Source of the DNA: Strigamia acuminata | Taxonomy: Eukaryota > Arthropoda > Chilopoda > Geophilomorpha > Linotaeniidae | Length of the DNA: 60,000 nucleotides | Assembly: GCA_949358305.1 (NCBI GenBank) | Contig: OX442316.1 | Location: 10,728,001-10,788,000, forward strand | Direction: 5' to 3' | Part shown: positions 13,383 to 26,300 of the stretch, in pieces | Layout of the letters: each line of letters starts with the position of its first letter | How positions within the stretch are numbered: position 1 is the stretch's first letter | Position numbers and translations under genes: made by a program | Notes under the pieces: generated by a model | The model's input: the letters and a program-made list of their open reading frames with translations, nothing else | Databases searched by the model: none | What the model was told of the DNA's origin: nothing

Positions 13383-13560
13383 TCACGGCGTACGGAACAT
13401 TAGCGCATGGCAGCTCAGACATCTGCACGACGCTGCGTCTGCTCTGCTCTGCTCTGGCTTTGAACTGATCTGAGGCCAGTGACTCGTTTTCTTTCCCCTC
13501 CCCGCAACAACTCGACGTCTCCTGGCTCAATATATAACACGCAATGTGTAAGTTGGCCAA
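13383..13560 (-). promoter_or_regulatory. Leader and probable core promoter of left Rnd-like gene
   Basis: This is a GC-rich island directly upstream of ATG 13382. On the minus strand an arthropod-type initiator TCAGTT puts a possible start at 13466, with a DPE-like AGACG at +27 (one base from the usual +28). A TATATATT sequence lies near 13533-13540 but is too far upstream to serve that initiator. The resulting 84-base leader would contain three upstream AUGs. Transcription start is inferred, not shown. Confidence 0.4.
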
Positions 13561-16500
13561 TCTCTGGGTTTGGTTCTGCGGGCCAATTGAGAAGAGTGAT
13601 GGATGAGAATATTTTGGCGGGTGATTTGAAAAAAAAAATATTTTTTTTTTGTTAGAAGGTTTTATCATTGAGAAAACAAAGATTGGTGTTTTCTTCAGCT
13701 TTAAAATGTTTTTCGAACAAAAGGTTTTTAGTCATACGGTCTATTTTTTTTTTTTGTTGGAAAATTTTTCAATTTTTTAATTTTTTAATTTATTGAGGAA
13801 ACTTGTTACGTGACGCAAGTGGTTGTTTGTGTTATCATTTATTTCCGGTGGTTTGAAACATTTATCTTGTGATTTCACCATTTTTCAAACGAGCTATTTA
13901 AGTGTTGGTTAGTCAGATCAGCGCATGACTATTGAGCAAATTATTCTGGTCAACCTTGGACAAGGGTCAACTAACTAGCCGTGCGTAATGAATTATTGTT
14001 GCTTTCTTGTTTGAGGATAACAGGTTGATATTTTATATTTTTATTAATGAAAAAAATCAAAAATAAATGTGAAATATTTAAAGAATTTTACTCCTTTATC
14101 TTGAAACGTAAAAGTACTCAAAGAGCAATGGACTTCGTTGAATAATTATCGTGATTTGATTCTTATCGTTTTCCAAACAAATAGATCTAGAACAAGCATT
14201 TGAAGTATGAATTAATTTTTTTTAAAAATTTATGCAATTAATTACGGTACAATTAATTTAATTTTAAGATGTTATGATTGATGTGGATTTATACACTGAG
14301 TTATTATAAAATTTCACAAGATCAGTTTCGACGTTTGAGGAAAACGTGACAGCATAACGAGCATTTATGAGTGACGTCAACGGTGTAATCAAGTGGAGCT
14401 TAACATGTCGGTTGGAATAAATATATCTTGGTTCTTTATGTAGGAAGGTCTACACGATGCGTACAACGACCACAACAGCCTATAGATAATAATTGCTGTG
14501 TGTTTGGATGATGTGAGCCATGAAATGCTTTCATGCTCCAGGTAGTTTGGAGACCAATTAAGCCCTGCTCCCCCTGGTGTCCAGTCGCGAAATAATGGCT
14601 GAAAGCACGCAGAAAGGGAAATTGTGTAAAGTTTTAGGAATAAACCCATTAAAGTAAAGAAATTAAACTGACTCGCTAATAAATTTTCGGGGCAAATACA
14701 GTAAAGGATTTAGAAATCTTGTTACACACCTAGTTTATCACTGGCAGCGAATTAGCAATTTAATTAAAGGCAATGAGTTTATTCAGACTTCCAAGTGAAT
14801 TTTACAGTGAAAGAATGAAAAATAGTGAAAATAAAAACAATAAAAATTGATAATGGAAATCATAAAATTAGCTACGTTCTTCATATTATGGAATTATTGT
14901 GACCACAAGTCATTAGGCCTATTTAGTACGCATCCAGCAGCTCATGGCACCATATCATTAAGCTGGTTTAATATGGCTATTCAAAAATTATTGCACATTC
15001 GCAGTCGCCGATTTCATACGTGAATGTCGTGTTTCGTTCTGGACTCGTGAGTTGCCAATTGCGAGTTCGAAATAACGTTTCGCGACGGAGTTTATCAAAA
15101 AGTGTCACAAGTTTTTATTGATTTTGATCAAGTAACGAGTTGTTGTCGTTGTTGAGTAATGAGCTATCAATAGTTTGGATTTCGTTACTTGGCAGTGGCA
15201 AACACCGTTGACAACCAGAATTCGGCACTCGTCGCGTGAAAAATTTAAAATCGAACAACGCTTTATTGTCATCAGCTGAAGTAAATGGATGACGTCATAC
15301 GTGAATTGCCTCTTAATATCTCAGCGATGTGGATGAGTGCCACTCGACTGGCGTGTGCGGGGTGGCTCGCTGGGCTGGATTGGATGGTCCATGGGAAAAT
15401 CCCTGTTCGGTTAATGAGAAAAAATGGGGGTGAGATGACACACGACTCCTATTTCTCCCCTTTTCTCAACCTCCGTTTTTTTTGGGGGTCTGATGGTTTT
15501 ATAAAAAAAATTAAAAAATCCAAAAGGTTGTTTTAAAAGAATAAATACGAAAAAATGGTATTGCTTTCTTGTGTTGTTTTATTTATTTGGCGAATCGATT
15601 TATCCGGTAAAAATGTGCTTGTATTTTGATAGGTTTTTTTTATTTATTTTTTTATTTTTTTATTTTTTTTATTTCGACGGAAAATGAAATGACAAGAAAA
15701 ATATTACTCGAATGAACATTTGGAAATTCAAATGTTTGTTTAACAAATTTCTATTTTTAATTTTGACTCGCGGAATATGAAAATGAAGCGCACAGAAGCT
15801 CTTAAGGGAGACATTGAGAGGCGTAGGTGGTTGGGGGTGGAGAGTTTGGTTTGCAGTTCCCACGACCCGAGGATTGATTGCTTTTCATCCCTCTCACACT
15901 AAAGCAAGTGGCCAGGAGGCTTGAGAAGGTTTAACGGAGGAATGCGAATAAGGGGATGCTGGTGACGTGACCAGGGGGTTCCCGGATTTTCCTTTTGATG
16001 ATGTCCTGTTTTCACAGGTTGTGCTGCTCTTCAAAGAAACTGGCCAGCATTTGGCAACGGCGTGTTGGTTTCCGCTTTCATCGCGGGGGGGAAGATTCAG
16101 TGTAAAAGGGGCCATGGAATGTCTCGCGGGTGTAAAGAATGGTTTGTGTTTATGGGTCACCTGGATTGAGGACAAGTCGGGACATGTTGAGGTGGTTAAA
16201 TTCAAGTGAGATTGCAATTTGCTTTCGTCGAGTTTTGTCATTAACACTTTTTTTTTGTTCTTCTTCGGAATTTAATGTGAAATTCGATCTACGTGGGAAG
16301 GGAAGTTGGAGATAGTATTTATTCGCTTTTAAATTGTTTTGTTTTGTCGTTTTTCCGTTCTTTTTTCAATTGAAATGTATAAATGTACATTTGTTTGAAA
16401 TGTATGGTTTGTTTATCTTTGACTTTTATCGATATTTTATCAATATTTATTCTGCAATTATAGATATCATATTGCGCGATTGGCGCCATTTTTATGATGT

Positions 16501-19500
16501 TAATTGAGCCGTGCTCGTCGCCAACAGAAAATGTTTCAACTGCTTAATGAGCGAGTAATAAGATGAGTTGGCGAATGTAAACTTATGTTTTAATAACGGA
16601 TCTTAATTGACAACGTTTTCTAGAGCCTATTAAAATGACCTTTAATTTTCCTCGTTGAAATTCGAGAACGAGAGAAGGCACTGCTCACAGTTTCGCTCTG
16701 TTCCAAGTCTTGTGCCTGGAGACTTGTCGAGACTTGAATTTCAATGTCGCAATTTTTTTTTATTCTAACGATTCAGCAATTACAACAGTCTGTTGTTTTA
16801 TTGCTCATGAACAAAAGAGATATTGGATGAGGTTCGGCTCATATTGGCGTTTAAGATTTTTATTTCCATGAAAGAAATCGTGAAAATTATTTAAGTCGAT
16901 TAATTTTGAATGAATATTTACTGCGAATTGCTCAATTTTCTAATAAAATACGAGACAATTAAGTTTTATAGGTAAAGCATTTTTCTTTTCGTCTAAATTT
17001 TTATGAATCGTAAAATTCCCGGTTTTCTTGAGGTTATAAAACTTTTATTTTTGTTCTAACTATGATTGATGAAATGCGGGGCGAATATTTAAATATTCAT
17101 AAAAAAAATTTTTAAAAAAAACTAATTAGGATGCATAAAATAAATTATGAATTTTTTTTTAATTAGCTTTAAAAAAGAACGAAAAAAAGTCGACCAATAT
17201 TTATATAAAATTAATGAATTTTGGAATATTTAAAAGTCTTTTTTCAACAAAGATAAAAATAATCTGTTGGAACACACCATTAATATAACAAACTAATATG
17301 AAACAACAGTTTCGTGTCATTTATTTTTAGATTCCTTTTCACCAGAATTATGAGATGTCACATTAAGTTGGCTAAGAGTGCCTTGTTGTCAAGTCTGGCA
17401 ATGGTGCATGTAAATCTGCTCGTGAAACGAGTGCAATTGCCTTCCAACCACACCAAGTTGGCACTTGAATCTCATACGAAGGTATAGGAAATTACTTTAA
17501 AAGGTTACACACAGATTTGCAAAAGATGTGCAAGCAACTCACATCCGTCTGCTTGAAAAACACAATTTCATAAGAGAGTAATAATAATACCACAATAACA
17601 TTCGACTCTTGGGTTTTAAATTAAATAGTAATGTCTAGTTGATTGTGCCAGAACCGGACATAAAAGTGGTGCAATATAAGGCTTTTAAGACCACCTGTTG
17701 TTTTCCGAACGCATGGCCCAAATGTCGTGTGATGTTAGCAAAGGGTGAAGATTCTCCACATGTAATCGGAAGTTTTCTTTAGTTTGTTCAGTCAAAGGGT
17801 TCCTTTCCTGAGGGACTAATGAAGCAAGAAGTGTATACAGAGGGCGCCGTGTGGGAGGTAAGTGCAACCACACACCCTTGGGAGTTGTGTTACACTGTAG
17901 GACACTGAAGAGACGTTGTGAGGGTGAAAGTGCCTGTAATTTAGAATTAACTCTTTTTACTTTTCTTCGTTTTTTGTTTGTCGTGAAAGGGTTTTTTTTT
18001 TTGAAAATGTTTTTTTTTAGGTGTGGAGAAACGAGCAATTTTCACAAATCTTAAAGAAATAATTGAAGGGAACAATCGAACAATGTAGCTTGCAATGTAC
18101 AATGACTTGCACGACATCTAGTGAAGAATTATGGAAGTAATTAGGGTCAGGAGGGAATCGGATTTATCGGAGTTGGCGTGTTTTGGAACGAATGGAAATG
18201 CAATAAATAAATGGGTGGGTTTTTATTTTGTAGATTGTTGTGTTTGGAATTTCTGTTTTCACTAGAATTATTGATCTGTAAGTTGAAAATGTGTTTTTAT
18301 ATAAAAGATGAAACATGTTTGTTGTCGGTAATGGTGAAAAAAACAGTTTTGATTTGATTATTTCTTTTTTATCGTCGCTATTTCGTACGTGGTTCGGTTT
18401 AATCTTCGTGAGTGTATCTTAACTTTATACAACGGTGATTACGAAGGAGATAATACTTCAACAGCAATCACGCAAGGCGTGCTGAGAAGCTTCACCTCAT
18501 TCTGAACAGGGGCTGTTTATGGGCTGGCATTGATTCGTGGTCGAGTGGCGCCAATTGAAGCTGGCTGGAGTTTATACATCCACATGCTTTTACGAAAATT
18601 TGATAGAAAGGCAATAAATAAGTTATTTCGACTTAGTTTACTAAATTTCTAATGAAGCCGATGCTTGAAAGAAGGGAATTTAAAGTGACAAATGCATGCA
18701 AAATAGATGGATGCGTTTTGTTAAATTTATATTCTAGCACACTTACGAATAATTTCGAGGAATAGACAGAAAACTGTGTTTAAATCAAATCACAACAAAC
18801 AACATTTGAATTTGAATTGATTGTTTTCTGGTGCTCAGATTTCTAGATTAGAAGTGTTGTTTGTCAATGTAACCCCGCTAGATTGATTTTAAAGCCGGCA
18901 ATTTATTTTGTTTTTGAATATTTTTTTGTTCTAAAATAAGATTGTCAAATCAGTTCGTTTTGGTTCACCAAGATTGAAGCCAATCACACCCTCTAGTGAT
19001 GGATTTGAGTGTGCACCGAAATCTGTAGCGAGTGATTGGTAGCTGGTATTAAGAGCCTGGCGCCAGCTTGGTAAGTAAAAGGTGATGAGGGGTAGTGGAC
19101 TGAATAGTCAGTTTGTTTCACCTGACAGGCAGTAATCCAAAAGGGAGAGAGACGCCCATTCACCGCATAGCCGAGTTTAAATGGCTCCTTTTACAAACTC
19201 GTTGGTGACTTGGCCTTAGCTTTCTGATAATAGCTGGCTTAGTGGTTTCGGTGAGAATTTTCAAGCATAAAGCGTACAAAGTTGGTAAAGTTCACATTAG
19301 CGTGTAAGAAAAATTAGTGACGAGAATAAATGTTTATAAATCTTATAATTATATTTTTATTATACGCCTGTTAACACTTGGCCGTGTGTCTTGTAATAAT
19401 TGCAGAATGGCAAGTTAGGTCTACACATTGTTCGTTTATCAAAATGCTAAGCGAGAAACTCGCAGAATGTTTAATTTCGTCTGCATAAAATGTCACTTCG

Positions 19501-19515
19501 TCTATAAAATATTAC

Positions 19516-19541
19516 TTTTTTTTTTTTTTTTTTTTTTTTTT
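19516..19541. repeat. Poly-T tract
   Basis: An uninterrupted run of 26 T follows ATTAC. It may be the tail of an ancient retroposed element on the minus strand, or simple slippage. No recognisable body is attached. Confidence 0.7.
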
Positions 19542-20030
19542 AGAAAAATGTCTTTAAGAACACTTGCACTGCATAGGCGTTGCATTATACAACGCCTGCA
19601 TTACCAAGTTCTCGAATCTTGTGAATTTTCTTGTTAAAACTGTATATCTTTATTCTTTATAGGTGGAATCTAGAATACAATAGATGTAAGCCTGGCAATG
19701 CCAGCCCTTGAGACTAAACACGTAAACATAATAAATATTGTCGTCTATAGGCCATATTTCTTGAGAAAGGCTTTATTTGAGCAGTCGGGAATTTCTAAAT
19801 CATTTTCTGCGCAAATATTATATCAGTCAGCTCATGGAACAATAGGATTTTATCTTATTTTTGTTTGTACAGGCTTTTTCTTTAGATGTAGATACCGAGC
19901 ATAATGAACGTATTTTTCGTACAACATTCTTAGAATGTTTTTTAAAATATTTTGAGATAGGATTGAGATTATAAATGGAGAATATATTTTCCTTATTTTC
20001 TCAGTTTGTTTTTGGTTTGTAAAATAAATT

Positions 20031-20199
20031 GAAGTTCGCGTGTCGTTCGTGACGGCGCCACCGTCGAGAACCGGCGGCTGGGATCGATCCGGCACGCGGG
20101 CGATGATTTGCAGCCAGTGCAAAAGCAGTCGTGAGACGGTCGACTCTTTGGCCTGGTGATGGCGTGAAAGGCATCTTTCGCCGGCAACATCTGTACACC
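20031..20199 (+). promoter_or_regulatory. GC-rich 5' leader of right Rnd-like gene
   Basis: A CpG-rich stretch abruptly interrupts AT-rich flank and leads to ATG 20200 in the strong context CACCATGG. It contains two upstream AUGs in other frames. One is an 18-codon ORF at 20103-20159; the other is a minimal Met-Ala-stop at 20159-20167. Both end before the main start. The transcription start was not identified with confidence. Confidence 0.4.
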
Positions 20200-20313
20200 A
20201 TGGATAACAACAACGTGCGCGAGGAACAGGAATGCAAGATCGTATTGGTGGGCGATGCCAAATGCGGCAAGAGTTCTCTGATCCACCGCGTGTTGCATGA
20301 CAAGTTTCTCGAT
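20200..20313 (+). CDS. Exon 1 of right Rnd-like gene (start codon, P-loop)
   Basis: It encodes 38 residues from MDNNNVREEQECKIVLVG to DKFLD. The start context is CACCATGG and the donor GAT|GTGAGT, phase 0. Confidence 0.93.
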
Positions 20314-23300
20314 GTGAGTTGAACGAATGAGTCGTACCGGGTATTTGTATTTTATTTGTTACGATAGATGTTGGTGTTTTCAGAAATGTTTGATTGTAAA
20401 GAAAATATTTCTTGTTGTTTGAGTTTATCCTTATTGTCGATATTTTTTTACTTCTAGTATTGGATTTGGAGTTGGGGAAGTGGGAAAGTGGATGGGATTT
20501 CTTTTTCAACCCCTAAAGTCAAGCTAAGGAAATGCGAGCGAACTGAACTGTATGGAAATTGGACGGCGACGAGGAGCTTTTGCTTGGTGATCAATTTGCA
20601 TTCGTTCTCATCGTCCGACGCCTTCTTTTATGTTTTAAAGCTGGGACCCAGTGATGAAGGAAAGGTTTATTTTGCCTATGAATTTCTCCACTCAATAAGA
20701 AAATCATATTTGCAGTGCGCTTTCTTTTATGATCAATTCTATTGCATTGGCAATCAAATCTGTTAGGTCATTTTCCTGCACACTCATTCTGCTTGCAAAT
20801 CGTCGAGGCTTCTCTGCAGCGCTCCCGCGTGCCATGTGAAAGAAAGCCTATTCCATCAAGTTACAGTTCTTCTGTTTTTTCACTTTATTTTTGAATTAGA
20901 TTAGTTTTTGGGAAAAATAATTCGTGGTGCTTGTTTTGCCGATTTGTGGACGATGTTTTTGTATGTTTTTTTTATTTTTTAAAATTTTTTTTTTGGGGGG
21001 GGGGAATTAATCTAGCTATAAATATTATTAATATAATTACTTTTTTGGTTTTTGCTGACTTTTGGTAATTAGATTTTCTTTTTCCATTCCTCGAGCAACA
21101 GGGTTTGAACAGTTGTTGATGAATTATGTACGAGTAACTGTCATAACGAGTTTATTTATTGCACTTATTGCTTTTAAAGCTGTTACTGCTTTTAAGAGGG
21201 TTTAGTCAGGGGCTGTCTTTAAAAAAGCTAAAACGGTTTGACTTTTTTTAATTAACGCTTAGGCGTTTAGGAATGATAATCTGTAGTTTTCTTCTAATTA
21301 AGTACGACTTTAATAACATTTATTACATTAGGTCTGTTAAAGATAATAGTTCCGCAGACATCTACATATCTTACGAGTCGAGTTGTTGCATAATCTGAAT
21401 TTAGTCATCTCTAACTTATTACTCACAACGTACACGTAGATTGTAGTGTTAGATTCACGAAATAACTTTAGTTAAGGGTTTTTGGGAAAAGATTGTCAAA
21501 TTTTTTTCACATTTGTAAGAAATTATTTTAAAATGCTCATTATTGAATTCTTTTTTTTTTTTTTTAGTTTTTTTATCTAACATCAGTGGAGTAATGGAGA
21601 TTGAATTTCTCGTTTTCAATTTATTCCTCTCATAGTTTAGCTAAATTTAATACTTTAATGCATTCCCCTTTTCATGTTTTAAAGTTTCTTATTTTCGTAG
21701 GTCTGATTATAATTCGAGAGGAATTGCATTGATGTCATCCATTCGCAACTCTTTTTTGCGGCATTTCATGTCAGTATGTGAGCATTGTTGTAGCGCAAAT
21801 TAATAACTTTTATCTTTGTTTTTGAATTAAAACAAAAGAATTCACAGTTTAAGTACATGCGGTTTTAATGCTTGTTCATTCAGTGATTTTTAGAACGGGA
21901 TTAAAGAATTATGCAGATGAAAAGCAAAGGGTGTTTTAAAGTACATCGCTTTGTTTGTATAAATTCGAATTTCAGGTTTAGTAATTGAGACGTTTAATCA
22001 AAGAAACCGAAAATTACATTGGGCAAGATCAGAAAACTTTGTTGAGACAATTGCTTTAGCCGGAGAAAAAAAGGAAGTTCCAACTCTTGGGAATTGAACA
22101 GCAATTTCAAAGGTGCAAAGGAGCAATAAAGCAATTGTCTTTATTGCACTCCTTTTCGAGCTCAGTTTCACATTTTACTATTTATTAACTTTAAATTTGA
22201 CGTTGTTTAATCGTAAAAATAACATTTGCTTTAACTTGGATTGTTTTTACTTCCAAACCGTTAATTTGATCGTGAATTAAAACAACAAAAAAGATAGGAA
22301 ACAAAAATTTTGTTCTATGAAACCGCGAATGAAAGGAAAAGAAAGAAAAAAAGTTTCCGCTTATTAAATGATACAAAAGGAACATATATCGTTTCATTTA
22401 GCGTGTCTCTTTATCGGGACATGTTTGCCTCTGAATGTGATGTTATATTTGTTCGACAGGGGGTTCCAATTTGAAATCTTTGCTTGTCTTTTCCATTTGT
22501 GGCGGCGACAGCTGTAGCTTGCAAGCTTCGCCCTTTGGCTGCCCCACCCATTCGGCTTCATCTTACAGTCTTGATGATCTCGATGCGTCAAGAAATTGGA
22601 CATTAAAGTTAAAACTTGAAAAACATTAATTATTTTTTTTTTAAATTGCTTTGAGATTAGGAGAAAAAAAATGTAGCTTATGGGATTCGAATTGTAATTG
22701 TAATTAAAAATTAATGGGTAGGTTATTCAAATTTCATCATCATCTCAAATTAATCTACTCTGTTTGCAAACGAGGCAACAAATTCTTTCAAACAACTTTA
22801 ATAAATATTTTTTTTTAAAATTTGAACGTAAATGACACGTTAATTAATGTAAGTAATATATTATATATTAAAATTTGCTTGTCGCTTCACTTAGATCAAC
22901 TAATGGGAGTTTGTTGTTTGTTTTTTGAAGTACAGGATTCTTTTAGTTGATCTTAATATTATCAATAATTTATTTCAGGATAAAATGACATCACAACGGA
23001 ATATATTGAGCTTCATTAGCTTTGGTTTATACATGATGAAGGGAAAAAGTAATCATGCTTGCATTCGTATGTGGCAGATTTGGGAAATGGAGAGACTTTT
23101 TACATAGAGATGTGGATTTTGGTGCTGATACTGATGGTAATGATGACGATGACGATGCTGAGGGTGATGGAGGTGATAAGCAAGTTGATCCTTAAGCTGG
23201 CTTGACGTTCTGGAATGGCAATAAGTGATAAGTGACATCTGAGGGAATGGAGATTTAAAAAAATTATTTTTCAGGTTTATTGATTTTTTTTAAAAGTATA

Positions 23301-26300
23301 TAAGATGTAAGAAACGCTTTTGGGGCGGGGGGAGGGTAAATTGGCGCTCGTTTTGGTTATTTTGTCGAGAAAATGTGCAAAATTCGATTTTGGAATTACA
23401 AAACAGATTCCTAATGCCCCAAACACGGTTTAAAAAATGAAAATATCAATGGGATAATTAAGTTATTCGACTTTTGTGGGAAAAAGAAATGAAGGGAAAA
23501 AAATTGTTAAACCACGTGAAAAATGAATTTTTCTATAGATTTTACGTTTGAAATGAAGTAAGTGAAGCAAGTGTGAATTTTTGATTGAAACAAACAAAAA
23601 ACGGGCAAAATATGGGCAGTAATTTATTCCAATTTTTTTCAACGGAACAAAAAGATTTGAGAAATTGTGAGCAGTCTATACATACTTGAGTAAGTTTAAA
23701 AAAAAATTGTTCATTTCTTCTGCACCACAGAACTGTTTTTCTCATTTTTTTTTTTTTGCAATTGCTGCGAGAAATAAATTACCAACGAAAAAAAAATCTA
23801 TTTTCAGGTTTGATACGTTTTTAATAAAGAATTGGATGAAAATAAATGACAAATTGAGTTGATACAGTCAGTTGTTTTACGTAGAAACAAATTAATAAAT
23901 TAAAATGTGAAACGTAACACGTGGAAATCAATTGCTTTTAATTAACCTAAAAAAAGAGAAAACATTTGTAAATATTTTTATTTTTATTAATTTTTTGTTT
24001 GTCGTGAGGCAATTCATTACTATCAAACCTTTAAAAGACAGAAGTTGGTGTGGGCAACATTCCAGAAAGTTTATTAATTATTGTGAGTGTTGTTTCTCTT
24101 GATTAAGGTGCACTTTGTGGCGTCTCGAATGACATGAGAAGAGAAATCTTTCTCGTTCGTGTCGTTCTATTTTGCTACGTTGGCCATTTGCTCCTGATGG
24201 TGCTGAAATGAAGACTTCTTCTTTTAGAATAGCTCGTTCTCCTCTCGCCGGCTCTCAAACTCATCTTGATAGCTCGAGTTTTGCTCGCTAATGAAATAAT
24301 AATGCAAAGTTTACATTTGCTTTGGGCGCTGGCATTCCCAATTTTAATTGCTACATGATTGAAGTTGTTGGGGTTTAAGTTATGTTCGAAACACAGCTTG
24401 TTGCTGGCCATTAATTTCTATTGTTGTATTGATTGTTGTTGAAATGAAAGACGACTAAAAGCTTATTCAAATCCCAAAAAAGAATCGAGTATCGTTGGCT
24501 GAGCTTTAGGCTTTTTATTCTCTCGTGTTCGGTGTCATATCGAGTGTCATAGGCACGCGGGTTGCACTGATGTTTGACACAGATGGTTGCTGGAGTTGGT
24601 TGCATGTTTTTCGATGCTGAGTTGAGATTTTTCGATTACTAGGGCTAGGCAAATGAGGGGCATGGAATCGACGTCTTTATGTTTGCTTTTTGCCTTGTAA
24701 CTGCTGTGGCCGATTGCCTTCTAAGCGGTTCCACATTGCTATTTGCTGAGGATTTCTGGGGTTTTTTTTTCTGTGGTTTCGTCACGTTGGACTTTCGGCT
24801 TTACAGTGTAAGCTGTGGGTTTTTTTCTTTTTCTGTGAACTGAGTGATGAAACTAGTGCTGTCAATGACCTGCGCTAGTTTGGTCGGATGATGGGCTTGA
24901 CCAGTGTGATTGAGGCAATGGCTGAAAAGATATAACTTTGCTAATTACCCTCACTCTAATTTGGGCTTTGTCCATTCATCCTGGTTGACTGCCCTTAAGC
25001 GAGCATCTCGATTCAAATGGGTCACGACTGGTCATCACACCGGTCAGCAAGGGTTGGAGTTAATTACCCCTTGAAGTTAGTTTGCAGTTTGCAAACAACT
25101 ATTTATTTAAACTGAATCTTGTTAGAATCCCTAAATATTAATGCTAGTCATTAAGAAAATGGCGGTTTGTGGGGAGTATTGAACGTAGGGATAAATGGCT
25201 GCGTTGGTAAGGATTAAGAAATATAACCGTCTTGGGAAATAAAAGTGTAGGACTCACTGCAGTTTCATTACAGGGCGTTAAATTAAATAGTTTGGTTGGA
25301 ACTAAAACAATAATTGGGGATTTATTACTTGAAGTTTAACAGGTTACATTGCTGGGTGTATCTTGTTGTCAATCGCCATTTTTGTTAGTGATATTTGTTG
25401 TTTTCAATACGAATATATTGTAGTTCAAATTAATTAATCCAGCCATTCAAATCTCCCAATTTCACGCCAGATTTGCTCCATCTAAGAGATTAAATTGATG
25501 ATTTTTACAATGCTTCCTAGTGAGTATTCTTGTGGCGCATTGACACTTGGTGATTTTTTCTATTGGCGTATTGTCAATTTTGGCAGTTGCTTGTTTTTTT
25601 TTTTGCTTGTTTTTTTTTTTTTCTTTTTTTCTTAAATCCTTTCTTCTCCTACTTGGTATTTTTGACAGGCAAATCCAATTACGTTTGAAATGTTTCTCTC
25701 TCTTTTTTTTTGTCACTTTAATATTTTGCGCTCAATCACCAGTCACAAGCAAAGAAGTGGATTGAAATAGGTGTCGTTTTCCGACGCCTCAGTGCCATCT
25801 TGTGCTAGAGTGATTAATGACGCAGCTTTTTGTTGTGTCTCAAGTTTTCCCTCTCAGTGAGGCATTTGCAGTTCCGCCCGATTTACCATCTTCTCTTCTT
25901 CGCTTTTTTCAACTGTAGACTTGAAATCATAAAAATCAAGAAGAGAAATGTAAAGCGAATAAAAAAAATAGAACGCGATGAAAAAAAAGATTGCAAAGCT
26001 GAATTCTACCGTTTGAGTTAATGTGTCGATCAGGATTTACCTTTTGGACACACTAACATCGCCTGTCACTTCTTTTTTGAATTAATAGGTCATTGAACCT
26101 ACAAAGCTTTTTGGGGGCTTTTGTATGAAATTCCAGGCATTTTAAAAAGATTTCAGCACTTTAAAGGTCTTGACATTTCATTTTTATTTGTTTTTAAATT
26201 TTTTTTTGTTGGTTTTTTTTACTCTTCTTAGACTCGCGGTGCCGTTTTTAATTTTTTTTGAGGACATTGAATGGTTGGTTGAGAGTGCTTTTTCTTAAAG

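Larger units (their letters stand above)
13383..20199. other. Divergent intergenic region between the two Rnd-like genes
   Basis: About 6.8 kb separates the two opposing start codons. GC-rich leaders lie at both ends and AT-rich sequence in between, with a 26-base T run at 19516-19541. Open frames here (for example 15894-16247 minus, 17685-18038 minus) have no recognisable content. It is expected to hold the promoters and possibly shared enhancers of the pair. Confidence 0.6.

Noticed and set aside
13533-13540. TATATATT upstream of the left Rnd-like gene as a TATA box
   Set aside because: It is about 70 bases from the only good initiator, and nothing initiator-like lies 30 bases downstream of it. 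In AT-rich DNA such words are common.
15894-16247. Overlapping open frames on both strands (117 and 80 codons) in the intergenic region
   Set aside because: Ser/Pro/Thr-rich translation without domains, mirrored by an open frame on the other strand, as usual for local composition effects.
20001-20037. TCAGTT initiator with an AGTTC DPE-like word upstream of the right Rnd-like gene
   Set aside because: The DPE-like word falls at about +31 instead of +28, a spacing that normally abolishes DPE function. Not strong enough to call a start site.
19850-20509. 219-codon open frame on the minus strand, the second longest in the window, with two overlapping 100-codon frames in other minus-strand frames
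   Set aside because: It is antisense to exon 1 and the GC-rich leader of the right Rnd-like gene. The real GTPase frame on the other strand explains the lack of stops, and the translation has no domain.
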